Of a stretch of 28,939 nt of DNA, positions 1 through 7,237 are shown in pieces (position 1 is the stretch's first letter; each line of letters starts with the position of its first letter). The stretch comes from a virus: positions 1 to 28,939 of IMG/VR virus record IMGVR_UViG_3300045135_003099. One strand, written 5' to 3'. Position numbers and translations under genes: made by a program. A model generated the notes under the pieces. That model saw only the letters and a list, made by a program, of their open reading frames with translations. It did no database searches and was not told the origin of the DNA.

Positions 1-30
1 AAAGTAGACGAAAGTATTGATGACCTATAA
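1..30 (+). CDS. Possible 3' end of an upstream gene (partial)
   Basis: Frame 1 reads KVDESIDDL followed by a TAA stop at 28-30, and the other two forward frames close within the first 20 bases. A short acidic C-terminus just ahead of a strong promoter would fit the end of a + strand gene that starts outside the window. Nine residues are too few to identify anything, and the stretch could equally be non-coding leader. Confidence 0.35.
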   Translation, partial: KVDESIDDL

Positions 31-42
31 TAAAAATAGTTC

Positions 43-71
43 TTGACACTCTCATCATTTTTCGGTATAAT
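43..71 (+). promoter_or_regulatory. Consensus sigma-70 promoter (P1)
   Basis: A perfect -35 box TTGACA (43-48) is separated by exactly 17 bases from a perfect -10 box TATAAT (66-71). It lies about 30 bp upstream of the first complete gene. Bases around the boxes (TTC before the -35, CGG before the -10, ATATG after it) recur almost unchanged at 6177-6212, so this looks like a phage promoter class read by the host housekeeping RNA polymerase. Transcription should start near 78-79. Confidence 0.85.
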
Positions 72-103
72 ATATGTTCTGAAAGTGATGGGAGTGTTTT
101 TTT

Positions 104-394
104 ATGGGAATGTTTTACGGAAGTCTTAATCATACTACATCTGGTCGCAAGAAAAAGCAGCAGCGGGGTCGTAAAAATGTTTACAAACCAGTGTTTCGCC
201 CGCTTCAAGCCACAGATACTTATCGCAGAGAAACTCCAGAGTATAAATCTGCAGAAGTTACTCGCGCAATAACACACAAAATAGACGAAGATTTCCGTAA
301 GAATATTTCTTCAAAATATACAATTGCCCCTGCCTACAACAAAGGAGCATACCAAGTAATTAGCCGAGACAATGTAAAGGACATAGGAAAATGA
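104..394 (+). CDS. Small basic protein of unknown function
   Basis: This 96-residue protein is not recognised. Its first third is strongly basic, with a GRKKKQQRGRKN stretch around residues 14-25, which would suit nucleic-acid contact, but no fold or catalytic motif is evident. The remainder is mixed polar (TDTYRRETPEYKSAEVTRA). The ATG at 104 has a GGGAG Shine-Dalgarno sequence at 90-94, nine bases upstream; a second in-frame ATG at 110 is less well placed. It is the first gene after promoter P1 and overlaps the next start by 4 bp (ATGA). Its place at the head of the replication operon suggests an early-expressed accessory protein; this is inference from position only. Confidence 0.75.
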   Translation: MGMFYGSLNHTTSGRKKKQQRGRKNVYKPVFRPLQATDTYRRETPEYKSAEVTRAITHKIDEDFRKNISSKYTIAPAYNKGAYQVISRDNVKDIGK

Positions 395-642
395 GAGACG
401 AGATTAATGTAAAAGTTCAAGGTTACTTCGATCAGCTCGAAAAAGCCCTCGAAGTTGAAGATCTTGAAAAAGCAGAGATCTTTATCGGAAAACTATCAAA
501 ATATTTTCACTTATTCGATGATGAGCTTACTGACTACTATCAGTATGCTCAAGACGTAATCGACTCTTCATATTATGCAGAAGATTACTATATTGAACCA
601 AGTGAGCTCGATGAATGGCTTGACTTTGACCCGGACTGTTAA
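391..642 (+). CDS. Small acidic protein of unknown function
   Basis: This 83-residue, very acidic protein is rich in Asp, Glu and Tyr (for example YYAEDYYIEPSELDEWLDFD near the C-terminus). The N-terminal half (residues 8-45) has heptad-like spacing of Leu, Ile and Phe and may be a helical hairpin. No family is recognised. The ATG overlaps the previous stop (ATGA), and its own TAA shares one base with the primase ATG (TAATG), so it is probably translationally coupled to both. Charge and position would allow it to mimic DNA or bind a replication protein, but nothing in the sequence proves that. Confidence 0.72.
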   Translation: MRDEINVKVQGYFDQLEKALEVEDLEKAEIFIGKLSKYFHLFDDELTDYYQYAQDVIDSSYYAEDYYIEPSELDEWLDFDPDC

Positions 643-1475
643 TGAACGTAGAAGAACTACTAAACTCAAAAAGTATTCCTTATATTCCAAAAGGTGGCGA
701 CTTCGTAGTTAGCTGTCTCAATCCTGAGCATCCAGATCGAAATCCTAGTATGAGAATAGATCAGATCACAGGTATCTTTAATTGTTTTTCTTGCCAGTAT
801 AAAGGCAATCTGTTTACGCACTTCGGGGAACGCCCAAATCAGATGGAACTACGCCGTCAAATGATTAAGAAGAAAATTAATGAGAAACGGGCGGAAAGTG
901 TTGGTCTGATGTTCCCCGAGGGCGCACTTCCATATGTAGGAAACTGGAGAGATATTCGACCAGAGACCTATAAGAATTTTGAAGCGTTTATTCACAGCGG
1001 AAAAGAATTTATAAATCGTATTGTATTTCCTGTTCGTGATCGTACTGGAAATATCCGTGCGTTTGTAGGCAGACATACAGCAATGGGAACTCCAAAGTAC
1101 TTAAATAGTCCTCCTGGAGCTAAAATGCCTTTGTTTCCTACAGTTCGTCCTATAAATTCGTCTGTTCTTCTTGTAGAAGGCATATTTGATATGCTCAATC
1201 TTCACGATAAAGGATTGACAAACGCTATCTGCTGTTTTGGCGTGAAAAATGTGGATGAAGACAAGTTATCTATACTTGCTATGCAGGGAGTTGATAACAT
1301 AGATATATTTTTAGATAATGATGATGCAGGACAAGGTGCTGCAGAAAGAATTAAAGGGATGTGTGAGAAAGTTGGTCTCACCAGTCGAAATATTGCGTTT
1401 GGCGACAAACATCAAGATGCAGGCTCCCTTACCTCTCAACAAGTAAATAAATTAAAGAGTAAATTATATGCCTAA
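642..1475 (+). CDS. DNA primase, DnaG-type (zinc finger + Toprim)
   Basis: This primase should make the RNA primers for lagging-strand synthesis. An N-terminal zinc-binding motif is formed by C25, H30, C48 and C51 (C-x4-H...C-x2-C, followed by a YKGN turn), a variant of the CHC2 finger of DnaG-like primases. The Toprim catalytic fold follows: VEGIFD near residues 178-183 supplies the metal-binding Glu, and the acidic LDNDDAG motif lies near residues 224-230. At 277 residues it is shorter than DnaG (about 580), lacks the C-terminal helicase-binding domain, and is not fused to a helicase as in T7 gp4. Its helicase partner would therefore have to be a separate protein, perhaps a host one; the SF2 enzyme encoded downstream is not a replicative type. 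It overlaps the polymerase start by 8 bp. The family assignment is firm; the partner is inferred. Confidence 0.92.
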   Translation: MNVEELLNSKSIPYIPKGGDFVVSCLNPEHPDRNPSMRIDQITGIFNCFSCQYKGNLFTHFGERPNQMELRRQMIKKKINEKRAESVGLMFPEGALPYVGNWRDIRPETYKNFEAFIHSGKEFINRIVFPVRDRTGNIRAFVGRHTAMGTPKYLNSPPGAKMPLFPTVRPINSSVLLVEGIFDMLNLHDKGLTNAICCFGVKNVDEDKLSILAMQGVDNIDIFLDNDDAGQGAAERIKGMCEKVGLTSRNIAFGDKHQDAGSLTSQQVNKLKSKLYA

Positions 1476-3741
1476 AGTTGCATTAGTAGAAACTAAACCC
1501 TCCAGAACAGATTTTATTTCAGAGTTTGAAGGCGCATTTGAGTTTGATCGTTTTGCGTTGTGCTCTGATCCGAACATTAAAAAAGTATTAAAACGAGATT
1601 GTGATATTAACATGGATCCTAGTCTTTATGACTGGATTGTCCTAGTAGGATCTGACGCACTTAAATACTTTACTAAAATTAATTCAGTAACCGAGTACTC
1701 AGGTAAAAAAGTCGAGGAAAAGTTTCTTCCGATTATTAATCCTGCAATGCTTGCGTTTAAACCAGAGATTCGTAAGACCTGGGAGTCTTCGAAAGAGAGT
1801 GTAATTAAATACATTCGTGGTGAAATAGAGGATGTAGTAATTGATGAAACCGTGGCTTTTGGAATACAAAATACTGAACAAGCAAATCAATTTATACGAG
1901 ATGCCATTGCCGCTCCTAAACCTTATGTTGCACTGGACTCCGAGACTACAGGACTATATCCTCGCGATGGGTATATGCTTGGCATCTCTCTAAGCTATGA
2001 TGACCAGAAAGGAGCGTACATTGACACGGACTGCTTTAATGAAGAAACCGAAGAACTGCTACAAGAACTCTTTAACAAGAAAGCAGTCATCTTTCATAAT
2101 GCCAAGTTTGACCTTGCTTTTTTTGAATACCATTTTGGCTTTAAATTTCCAGTTTTTGAAGATACTATGCTGCTCCATTATCTCATAGACGAGAACCCTG
2201 GAACCCATGGCTTGAAGCAACTAGCTATTAAATATACAAAGTACGGTGACTATGAAAAACCAATGTATGAATGGATTGACCGTTACCGAAAAGAACATGG
2301 TCTATTAAAAGAGCAGTTTAGCTGGGACATGATTCCATTTGACATTATGAAAGTTTACGCAGGAATGGACTCTTTGTGTACCTTTCTTCTATATGAGAAA
2401 TTTGTAAAAATTAAGCAAAATAAAAAACTTTGCTGGGTATATGATAATATTCTTATTCCAGGCACTCGTTTTTTAATTAACGTGCAGGATAATGGAGTAC
2501 CTTTTGACCGTACTCGATTACTCTATGCTCAAGAAATTATGCAAAATGATATTGATGAAGCAATTAAAGAGTTATATAAAAATCCTGCTATTAATAAGTT
2601 TGAAGAAATAAATGGAAAGTCTTTTAATCCTAACAGTACTATTCAGCTGCGTCAGCTTATGTTTGATTTTTTGGGGCTTAAGCCAACTGGAAAAAAGACA
2701 GGAACAGGTGCAGACTCTACAGATGCGGAAGTTCTCAAGGAGCTTGCAGAGCAATCAGAAGTTCCAGGACTTATCCTCAATATTCGCCAAAAATCAAAAA
2801 TTAAAAATACTTATTTGGACAAAATCATACCACAGTTGGACAGAGATTCTCGGCTACGTACTGGTTTTAACTTGCATGGCACTACTAGCGGCCGTTTGTC
2901 TTCTAGTGGTAAACTTAATATGCAACAGTTGCCTCGTGATAATCCTGCAGTAAAAGGTTGTATTAAAGCAGCTCCTGGACATAAAATTGTTGCAATGGAC
3001 TTAACAACCGCAGAGGTATATGTAGCGGCAGTTTTAGCAAAAGATACAGCATTAATGGATGTATTCCGTAGCGGAGGAAACTTCCACTCTACTATTGCAC
3101 ACAAAGTATTTAAGCTACCCTGCGAAGTAGAACAAGTAGCAGAACTTTACTCAACACAAAGACAGGCTGCAAAAGCAGTAACCTTTGGTATTATGTATGG
3201 AGCAGGTGCTGCGAAAATTAGTGAGCAAGTAACTAAAGACAGTGGAAAGTTCTTTTCCAAGCATGAAGCTCAGCAAGTTATTGATGAATACTTTAAAGAG
3301 TTTCACAAATTAAAAAAGTGGATTGATGAAAATCAAAAATTTATTGCGCAAAATGGGTTTATTTATTCATTCTTCGGACGAAAAAGACGGCTTGCTAACG
3401 TATCTTCTACGGATGCGGCTATACGAAGCCATAGCATTAGGTCTGGTCTTAATTTTTTGGTCCAGTCTACTGCTTCTGATATTAACTTACTAGGAGCAAT
3501 TGATGCAGAAGCGTATATTCGAGCACATAAAATGAAAGCTCGAATATTTGCACTAGTACACGACTCAATTCTTGCAGAAGTGCCAGAAGAAGAAATACCT
3601 GAATATTGTGAAATATTACAAACCTATGTTCAAATGGACAGAGGAGTAAGTATACCAGGAGCTCCAGTAGGTTGTGACTTTGAAATAGGAGAAGATTACT
3701 CTATGGATAAGTTTGAAAAGATATATGGTAATAACGTATAA
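1468..3741 (+). CDS. polA: DNA polymerase I family (PolA), 3'-5' exonuclease + polymerase, UDG-like N-terminus
   Basis: This is the replicative phage DNA polymerase. The 3'-5' proofreading domain shows D157/E159 (ALDSETTG), D215 (HNAKFDLAFF) and Y297-x3-D301 (YAGMDS). In the polymerase domain, GRLSSSGKLNMQQLP begins near 475; motif A has D511 and the steric-gate Glu E516; motif B has R565, K569, F573 and Y577 (KAVTFGIMYG); motif C has H699-D700-S. Motif A reads DLTTAEVY instead of the usual DYSQIELR. F573 corresponds to E. coli position 762, where Phe or Tyr is linked in the literature to virulent phages. There is no 5' nuclease domain; a separate FEN gene lies downstream. Residues 55-115 (VLVGSDALKYF, then INPAML and KPEIRKTWE) resemble the end of family 4 uracil-DNA glycosylases, with the catalytic His of the HPS motif replaced by Asn. 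Confidence 0.95.
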   Translation: MPKVALVETKPSRTDFISEFEGAFEFDRFALCSDPNIKKVLKRDCDINMDPSLYDWIVLVGSDALKYFTKINSVTEYSGKKVEEKFLPIINPAMLAFKPEIRKTWESSKESVIKYIRGEIEDVVIDETVAFGIQNTEQANQFIRDAIAAPKPYVALDSETTGLYPRDGYMLGISLSYDDQKGAYIDTDCFNEETEELLQELFNKKAVIFHNAKFDLAFFEYHFGFKFPVFEDTMLLHYLIDENPGTHGLKQLAIKYTKYGDYEKPMYEWIDRYRKEHGLLKEQFSWDMIPFDIMKVYAGMDSLCTFLLYEKFVKIKQNKKLCWVYDNILIPGTRFLINVQDNGVPFDRTRLLYAQEIMQNDIDEAIKELYKNPAINKFEEINGKSFNPNSTIQLRQLMFDFLGLKPTGKKTGTGADSTDAEVLKELAEQSEVPGLILNIRQKSKIKNTYLDKIIPQLDRDSRLRTGFNLHGTTSGRLSSSGKLNMQQLPRDNPAVKGCIKAAPGHKIVAMDLTTAEVYVAAVLAKDTALMDVFRSGGNFHSTIAHKVFKLPCEVEQVAELYSTQRQAAKAVTFGIMYGAGAAKISEQVTKDSGKFFSKHEAQQVIDEYFKEFHKLKKWIDENQKFIAQNGFIYSFFGRKRRLANVSSTDAAIRSHSIRSGLNFLVQSTASDINLLGAIDAEAYIRAHKMKARIFALVHDSILAEVPEEEIPEYCEILQTYVQMDRGVSIPGAPVGCDFEIGEDYSMDKFEKIYGNNV

Positions 3742-4219
3742 AAGCTTAAATAAAATTCTATTTCCAGTCTACTGTTTGCCATCTAGTAACTGGGAAAAAG
3801 TAGATGGATTACTTTTTGTAGATAATGAAATAGTAGATGATAAAAATATGCCAGGAGATACGCTAGGGGTGAGAAGAATACAAAGCCCTCATAAAAATAT
3901 GCTCCCGCTAAAAAAGCAGCTTATAAATCATCAAGGAATTTTAAAGCAGTCGACAAGATACTTTATTGATAGTAACGGAGTTCCTTTTATTTATGAAAAA
4001 ACTCTTATGTGCAAGCTCTCTTACTATAAAATAAAAAAGATACAGAAAAAAGAAGTCGCATCAGTTTTATGGTTAAAAGGTATTAATTCACCTTTTACTA
4101 TCCCACGCCCTCCAGAGGATGGTATGCTTTGGGCGGGTGTATTACATTACCACGGGCTTCCGTGGTTTTTATATGAGTATTCTGAAACTAAAAAGCCAGA
4201 TACTCGAAGAAAAGTATAA
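3725..4219 (+). CDS. Conserved-looking phage protein of unknown function
   Basis: This protein has about 164 residues from the ATG at 3725; an in-frame TTG at 3713 would add four. I prefer the ATG because neither start has a strong Shine-Dalgarno sequence. It overlaps the polymerase 3' end by 17 bp. The protein is basic (many Lys) and rich in aromatics, with a C-terminal block, residues about 130-155, carrying PRPPEDGMLWAGVLHYHG and then LPWFLYEY. Its compact hydrophobic-aromatic ending suggests a folded domain. No catalytic motif or known family is recognised. Sitting between the polymerase and PhoH genes, it probably takes part in replication, but that rests on position alone. Confidence 0.7.
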   Translation: MVITYKSLNKILFPVYCLPSSNWEKVDGLLFVDNEIVDDKNMPGDTLGVRRIQSPHKNMLPLKKQLINHQGILKQSTRYFIDSNGVPFIYEKTLMCKLSYYKIKKIQKKEVASVLWLKGINSPFTIPRPPEDGMLWAGVLHYHGLPWFLYEYSETKKPDTRRKV

Positions 4220-4227
4220 GAGAGACT

Positions 4228-4887
4228 ATGGGCAAGCGATCTAAAACCCTAGCAGGGGCAAATCTTGATTTACAGCAAATAGAGCCTTTAACTCAGAATC
4301 AGTTAAAAGCATTTGAGAGCGAAAAAAACTTAGTTCTCCACGGGGTCGCAGGAACTGGTAAAACATACATTTCTTGTTATCTTGCTTTTGATGACATGAT
4401 TAAAGGGTATTTTGATAAACTTGTAATAATTCGAAGTGCAGTATCTACACGAGATATTGGGTTTCTTCCAGGAAACGAATCCGAAAAGGCTTCTGTTTAC
4501 GAAGAACCATATAAAGATATTTGCATAGAATTATTTCAAAGAGGAGATGCTTACAGCATTCTCAAGTCAAAAAATTTAGTTCATTTTATGACTACCTCTT
4601 TTATTCGTGGAGTTACGTTAAGAAATGCTACAATTATTGTGGATGAATGCCAGAATATGTCATTTCATGAGCTTGATTCAATCATTACACGAATAGGTGA
4701 AGGATGTAGAGTAATTTTTTGTGGAGACTTCCGACAGGCAGATCTTGCAAAGAACGGACTCAAAGATTTTATTCGAGTATTAAAAGCAATGAACTCTTTT
4801 GATCTTATTGACTTTGAGATAAAAGACATTGTTCGAAGTGAGTTTGTAAAAGAATACATTATAGCAAAAACGGATCTAGGATTTTGA
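4228..4887 (+). CDS. phoH: PhoH-like P-loop ATPase
   Basis: This is a PhoH-family protein, a RecA/SF1-like NTPase fold common in phages. Walker A is GVAGTGKT (residues 39-46). The family-specific block IIRSAVSTRDIGFLPG, residues 67-82, corresponds to the RPAVEAGEKLGFLPG type. Walker B is IIVDECQN with D139-E140, and a sensor-like CGDFRQAD follows. Its 219 residues match the single-domain phage form. The biochemical role is unsettled: the E. coli namesake is phosphate-induced, and related proteins have been described as RNA or DNA helicases/ATPases. In phages the gene is used as a marine diversity marker. The ATG has AGAGAG six bases upstream, and its stop overlaps the next start by 4 bp (TTGA). 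Placement between polymerase and helicase is consistent with a role in nucleic-acid metabolism. Confidence 0.9.
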   Translation: MGKRSKTLAGANLDLQQIEPLTQNQLKAFESEKNLVLHGVAGTGKTYISCYLAFDDMIKGYFDKLVIIRSAVSTRDIGFLPGNESEKASVYEEPYKDICIELFQRGDAYSILKSKNLVHFMTTSFIRGVTLRNATIIVDECQNMSFHELDSIITRIGEGCRVIFCGDFRQADLAKNGLKDFIRVLKAMNSFDLIDFEIKDIVRSEFVKEYIIAKTDLGF

Positions 4888-6167
4888 AAGCAGTTATAAG
4901 TAATAGAATATACTTAGAATGCACGAAAGAGTATAGAGAAGTTTTATCTAATGAACTCACATATAAAATACCAGGGCGGGGTCCAGAAGACCCGCCGCAG
5001 GTTATAAAAAATATGCAGAGAGTACGAGAGAATCTTGTTACTATTCCTGTTGGAAGAACTGATTTAATTCCTGATGATTATGAAATAGTTGATAAACGTA
5101 TAACTGTTCCTATTCAGTTTCCAAAGTTTAGATTCGACCTACGAGATAGCCAGAAAGCAGTATATGACGAGCTTGATGATAATGCTATTATCAACGCTTG
5201 GGTCAGCTGGGGCAAAACTTTTACAGGTTTAGCAATTGCTGGAAAGCTGGGACAGAAAACTCTTGTCGTAACCCATACTGTTCCTTTACGAAACCAATGG
5301 GCACAAGAAGTAGAGAAAGTCTACGGATTTAAGCCTGGAATTATAGGAAGCGGGCAGTTTAACCTTGATTCTCCAATTGTAATTGGAAACACACAAACTT
5401 TATACAGAAATATTGATAAAATTCGAAAAGAGTTTGGAACTATTATACTCGATGAGATGCATCACGTATCTAGTCCAACCTTTTCCAAGATTTTAGATAC
5501 AAATTACTGTAGATATAAGATTGGTCTATCTGGTACAATTGAAAGAAAGGACGGCAAACATGTAGTATTTCGTGATTACTTTGGTAGTAAGATATTTAAG
5601 CCACCAAAAGAAAACGCAATGACTCCTACAATCGAAATTCTTCGATCAGAAATTCGATTTATGGACGGAGCAAATATACCCTGGGCAAAGCGCATTAATG
5701 CACTTGCAAATAATGACGAATATCGACACACAGTAGCTATGCTTGCAGCAGCTTATGCAGCAAAAGGCCATAAGGTACTTGTGGTGTCCGATCGAGTCCA
5801 CTTTTTGAAAAGCTGCGCCGAACTGACAGGTGAAAAAGCCGTATGTGTTACAGGCGAGGTCGCACACGAGGATAGACAAAAGTATATTGACGAAATTCTT
5901 TACGGAGATAAGAATGTACTTTACGGAACTCAAGCAATTTTTAGTGAAGGTATTAGTGTAAACAGTCTTAGCTGTCTTATACTAGGCACTCCTATTAATA
6001 ACGAGCCCTTGCTTACTCAGCTTATTGGTCGTGTAATACGTAAGCAAGAAGGTAAACGAGACCCAGTAGTTATAGATATTCACTTAAAAGGTAAAACTGC
6101 ACAGAGACAAGCCTCTAGCAGAATGGGATACTATATGAAACAAGGTTATCAAATCAGACAGCTTTGA
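4884..6167 (+). CDS. SF2 DNA/RNA helicase, UvsW/RecG-like DExH type
   Basis: This superfamily 2 ATPase probably remodels branched DNA and helps recombination-dependent replication, like T4 UvsW. Motif I is AWVSWGKT (A105-T112), which fits the A-x4-GKT P-loop but with Trp next to the GKT. Motif Ia is VVTHTVPLRNQW (about 128-139). Motif II is ILDEMHH (D190, E191, H193), motif III is GLSGTIER (214-221), and the C-terminal helicase lobe ends with the motif VI sequence QLIGRVIRKQEG. Length (427) fits a minimal two-lobe helicase with a short N-terminal domain. The start is a TTG that overlaps the phoH stop; the next ATG would be residue 44, which would remove about half of the region before the RecA core, so TTG is favoured. 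Substrate specificity is inferred. Confidence 0.88.
   Translation: MKAVISNRIYLECTKEYREVLSNELTYKIPGRGPEDPPQVIKNMQRVRENLVTIPVGRTDLIPDDYEIVDKRITVPIQFPKFRFDLRDSQKAVYDELDDNAIINAWVSWGKTFTGLAIAGKLGQKTLVVTHTVPLRNQWAQEVEKVYGFKPGIIGSGQFNLDSPIVIGNTQTLYRNIDKIRKEFGTIILDEMHHVSSPTFSKILDTNYCRYKIGLSGTIERKDGKHVVFRDYFGSKIFKPPKENAMTPTIEILRSEIRFMDGANIPWAKRINALANNDEYRHTVAMLAAAYAAKGHKVLVVSDRVHFLKSCAELTGEKAVCVTGEVAHEDRQKYIDEILYGDKNVLYGTQAIFSEGISVNSLSCLILGTPINNEPLLTQLIGRVIRKQEGKRDPVVIDIHLKGKTAQRQASSRMGYYMKQGYQIRQL
4975..4996 (+). other. GC-rich hairpin inside the helicase gene
   Basis: The arms GGCGGG (4975-4980) and CCCGCC (4991-4996) can pair, with two further base pairs (TC/GA) across a one-base bulge and a five-base loop. 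It stands out in an A+T-rich coding sequence. No U-run follows, so it is not a terminator. It includes one copy of the CGGGGTC heptamer (4977-4983). Function is unknown. Confidence 0.4.
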
Positions 6168-6178
6168 AAAAATATTTC

Positions 6179-6207
6179 TTGACATTAATTGGATTTTTTG
6201 GTATAAT
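6179..6207 (+). promoter_or_regulatory. Consensus sigma-70 promoter (P2), sister of P1
   Basis: Perfect TTGACA (6179-6184) and TATAAT (6202-6207) boxes are separated by 17 bases, in the only sizeable intergenic gap of the left operon (6168-6209). The match to P1 extends outside the boxes: TTCTTGACA at the left, TTGG before and ATATG plus TCT after the -10. It should re-boost transcription of the SSB, SbcCD, exonuclease and RNR genes. Its predicted start point (about 6214-6215) lies just past the ATG at 6210. Confidence 0.87.
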
Positions 6208-6209
6208 AT

Positions 6210-6608
6210 ATGCTCTTGTATGACTGGGGAAAGATATTTAAATCTGCGAAAGGAAATCCTTCTGAGTGCATTTTGATTTTTAAAATGCTAACGGAAGGTC
6301 TTATTCCTAAAAACAAAAAAGACCCTTTGTATAAATACTATACAAAAGATTTTGTAGGCAGCTCTTATATAGCTCACCCAGAAGTACTTCTCTATAATAG
6401 GTATAAACATACAAATACTGAAATAGGGCAGTACTTAGCAATAGCTTCTATACGTAGTTTGGCAGAGTATTATGCTTCTGGAAAAACTTGGATAGATTTA
6501 TTACAAGTAGATGTAAACCCTAAACTATTTGAAAACAACAGTCTACTTTATGTAGAGAATGACGAGCTTCATTTTCTATATGAAGAAGTCCCTACGGAGA
6601 AACACTAA
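6210..6608 (+). CDS. Protein of unknown function, start overlapping promoter P2
   Basis: This 132-residue protein has no recognised family. It begins LLYDWGKIFKSAKGNPSE and ends with acidic ENDELHFLYEEVP; the middle has helical stretches (IGQYLAIASIRSLAEYY). The ATG at 6210 lies only two bases after the -10 box, so a transcript from P2 would start after it. That leaves three options: the ATG is used only on read-through mRNA from P1, a leaderless start occurs at the TTG (6216), or translation begins at the internal ATG (6285, residue 26). The YDWGKIF block looks like conserved protein, which argues against the last. No Shine-Dalgarno sequence precedes 6210. The stop shares a base with the next start (TAATG). 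Confidence 0.72.
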   Translation: MLLYDWGKIFKSAKGNPSECILIFKMLTEGLIPKNKKDPLYKYYTKDFVGSSYIAHPEVLLYNRYKHTNTEIGQYLAIASIRSLAEYYASGKTWIDLLQVDVNPKLFENNSLLYVENDELHFLYEEVPTEKH

Positions 6609-7237
6609 TGGCATTATCATTTAACAAATCAAAAGGCGCAGCACAAAAATCATCAATCACTACTTTTTCATATCGAGATGGCGATAACTCTGTACGTTTA
6701 GTCGGAGATATTCTAGCTCGCTATGTCTACTGGATTGAAGGTAAAAACGGCAAAAATATTCCTTTCGAATGTTTGTCTTTTGACCGAAACGAAGAACGTT
6801 TCAATAACAAAGAAAAAGACTGGGTTCGTGAGTACTACCCCGATCTAAAATGTGGCTGGAGCTATGCAATGCAGTGCATTGACAATGGTGAAGTTAAAGT
6901 AATTAACTTAAAGAAAAAGCTTTTTGAGCAGATTCTTACAGCAGCAGAAGATTTAGGCGATCCTACTGACCCAGAAACTGGTTGGGACGTTAAGTTTAAG
7001 CGTGTAAAAACTGGACCTTTGGCATACAACGTAGAGTATCAGTTGCAAGTATTAAAGTGTAAGCCTCGTCCTCTAACAGAAGAAGAGCAAGAACTTGTAG
7101 CTGGCTTAAAGTCTATGGATGATGTGATGCCTCGTCCTACACCAGACGCACAGAAAACACTCCTGGATGAGATTCGTGAAGAATCTGCAGGAGATATTGA
7201 TGAAGAAGCACTTGAAGAAGAGTTTAACATCGGATGA
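6608..7237 (+). CDS. Probable single-stranded DNA-binding protein
   Basis: This 209-residue protein has the layout of phage SSBs. A short basic N-terminus (MALSFNKSKGAAQKS) is followed by a beta-rich core carrying DGDNSVRLVGDILARYVYWIEG and aromatic residues spread through 40-110 (YW, FECLSF, WVREYYP, GWSY), as expected for an OB fold. The tail is long and very acidic (last 30 residues mostly Asp and Glu, ending EEALEEEFNIG). Such tails recruit replication partners and modulate binding in T4 gp32, T7 gp2.5 and bacterial SSB. The zinc site of gp32 is not evident. It would protect ssDNA during copying and recombination. The start is coupled to the upstream gene (TAATG) and the stop to sbcD (ATGA). 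The assignment rests on architecture and context, since no diagnostic motif exists. Confidence 0.65.
   Translation: MALSFNKSKGAAQKSSITTFSYRDGDNSVRLVGDILARYVYWIEGKNGKNIPFECLSFDRNEERFNNKEKDWVREYYPDLKCGWSYAMQCIDNGEVKVINLKKKLFEQILTAAEDLGDPTDPETGWDVKFKRVKTGPLAYNVEYQLQVLKCKPRPLTEEEQELVAGLKSMDDVMPRPTPDAQKTLLDEIREESAGDIDEEALEEEFNIG

Noticed and set aside
74-82. ATG just after the P1 -10 box as a gene start
   Set aside because: It reads ATG TTC TGA and stops at once; the ATATG is part of the conserved promoter flank, also seen at P2.
6220-6276. 18-codon ORF just after P2 as a leader peptide
   Set aside because: It has no Shine-Dalgarno sequence and lies wholly inside the 132-residue gene in another frame, with nothing to show translation.
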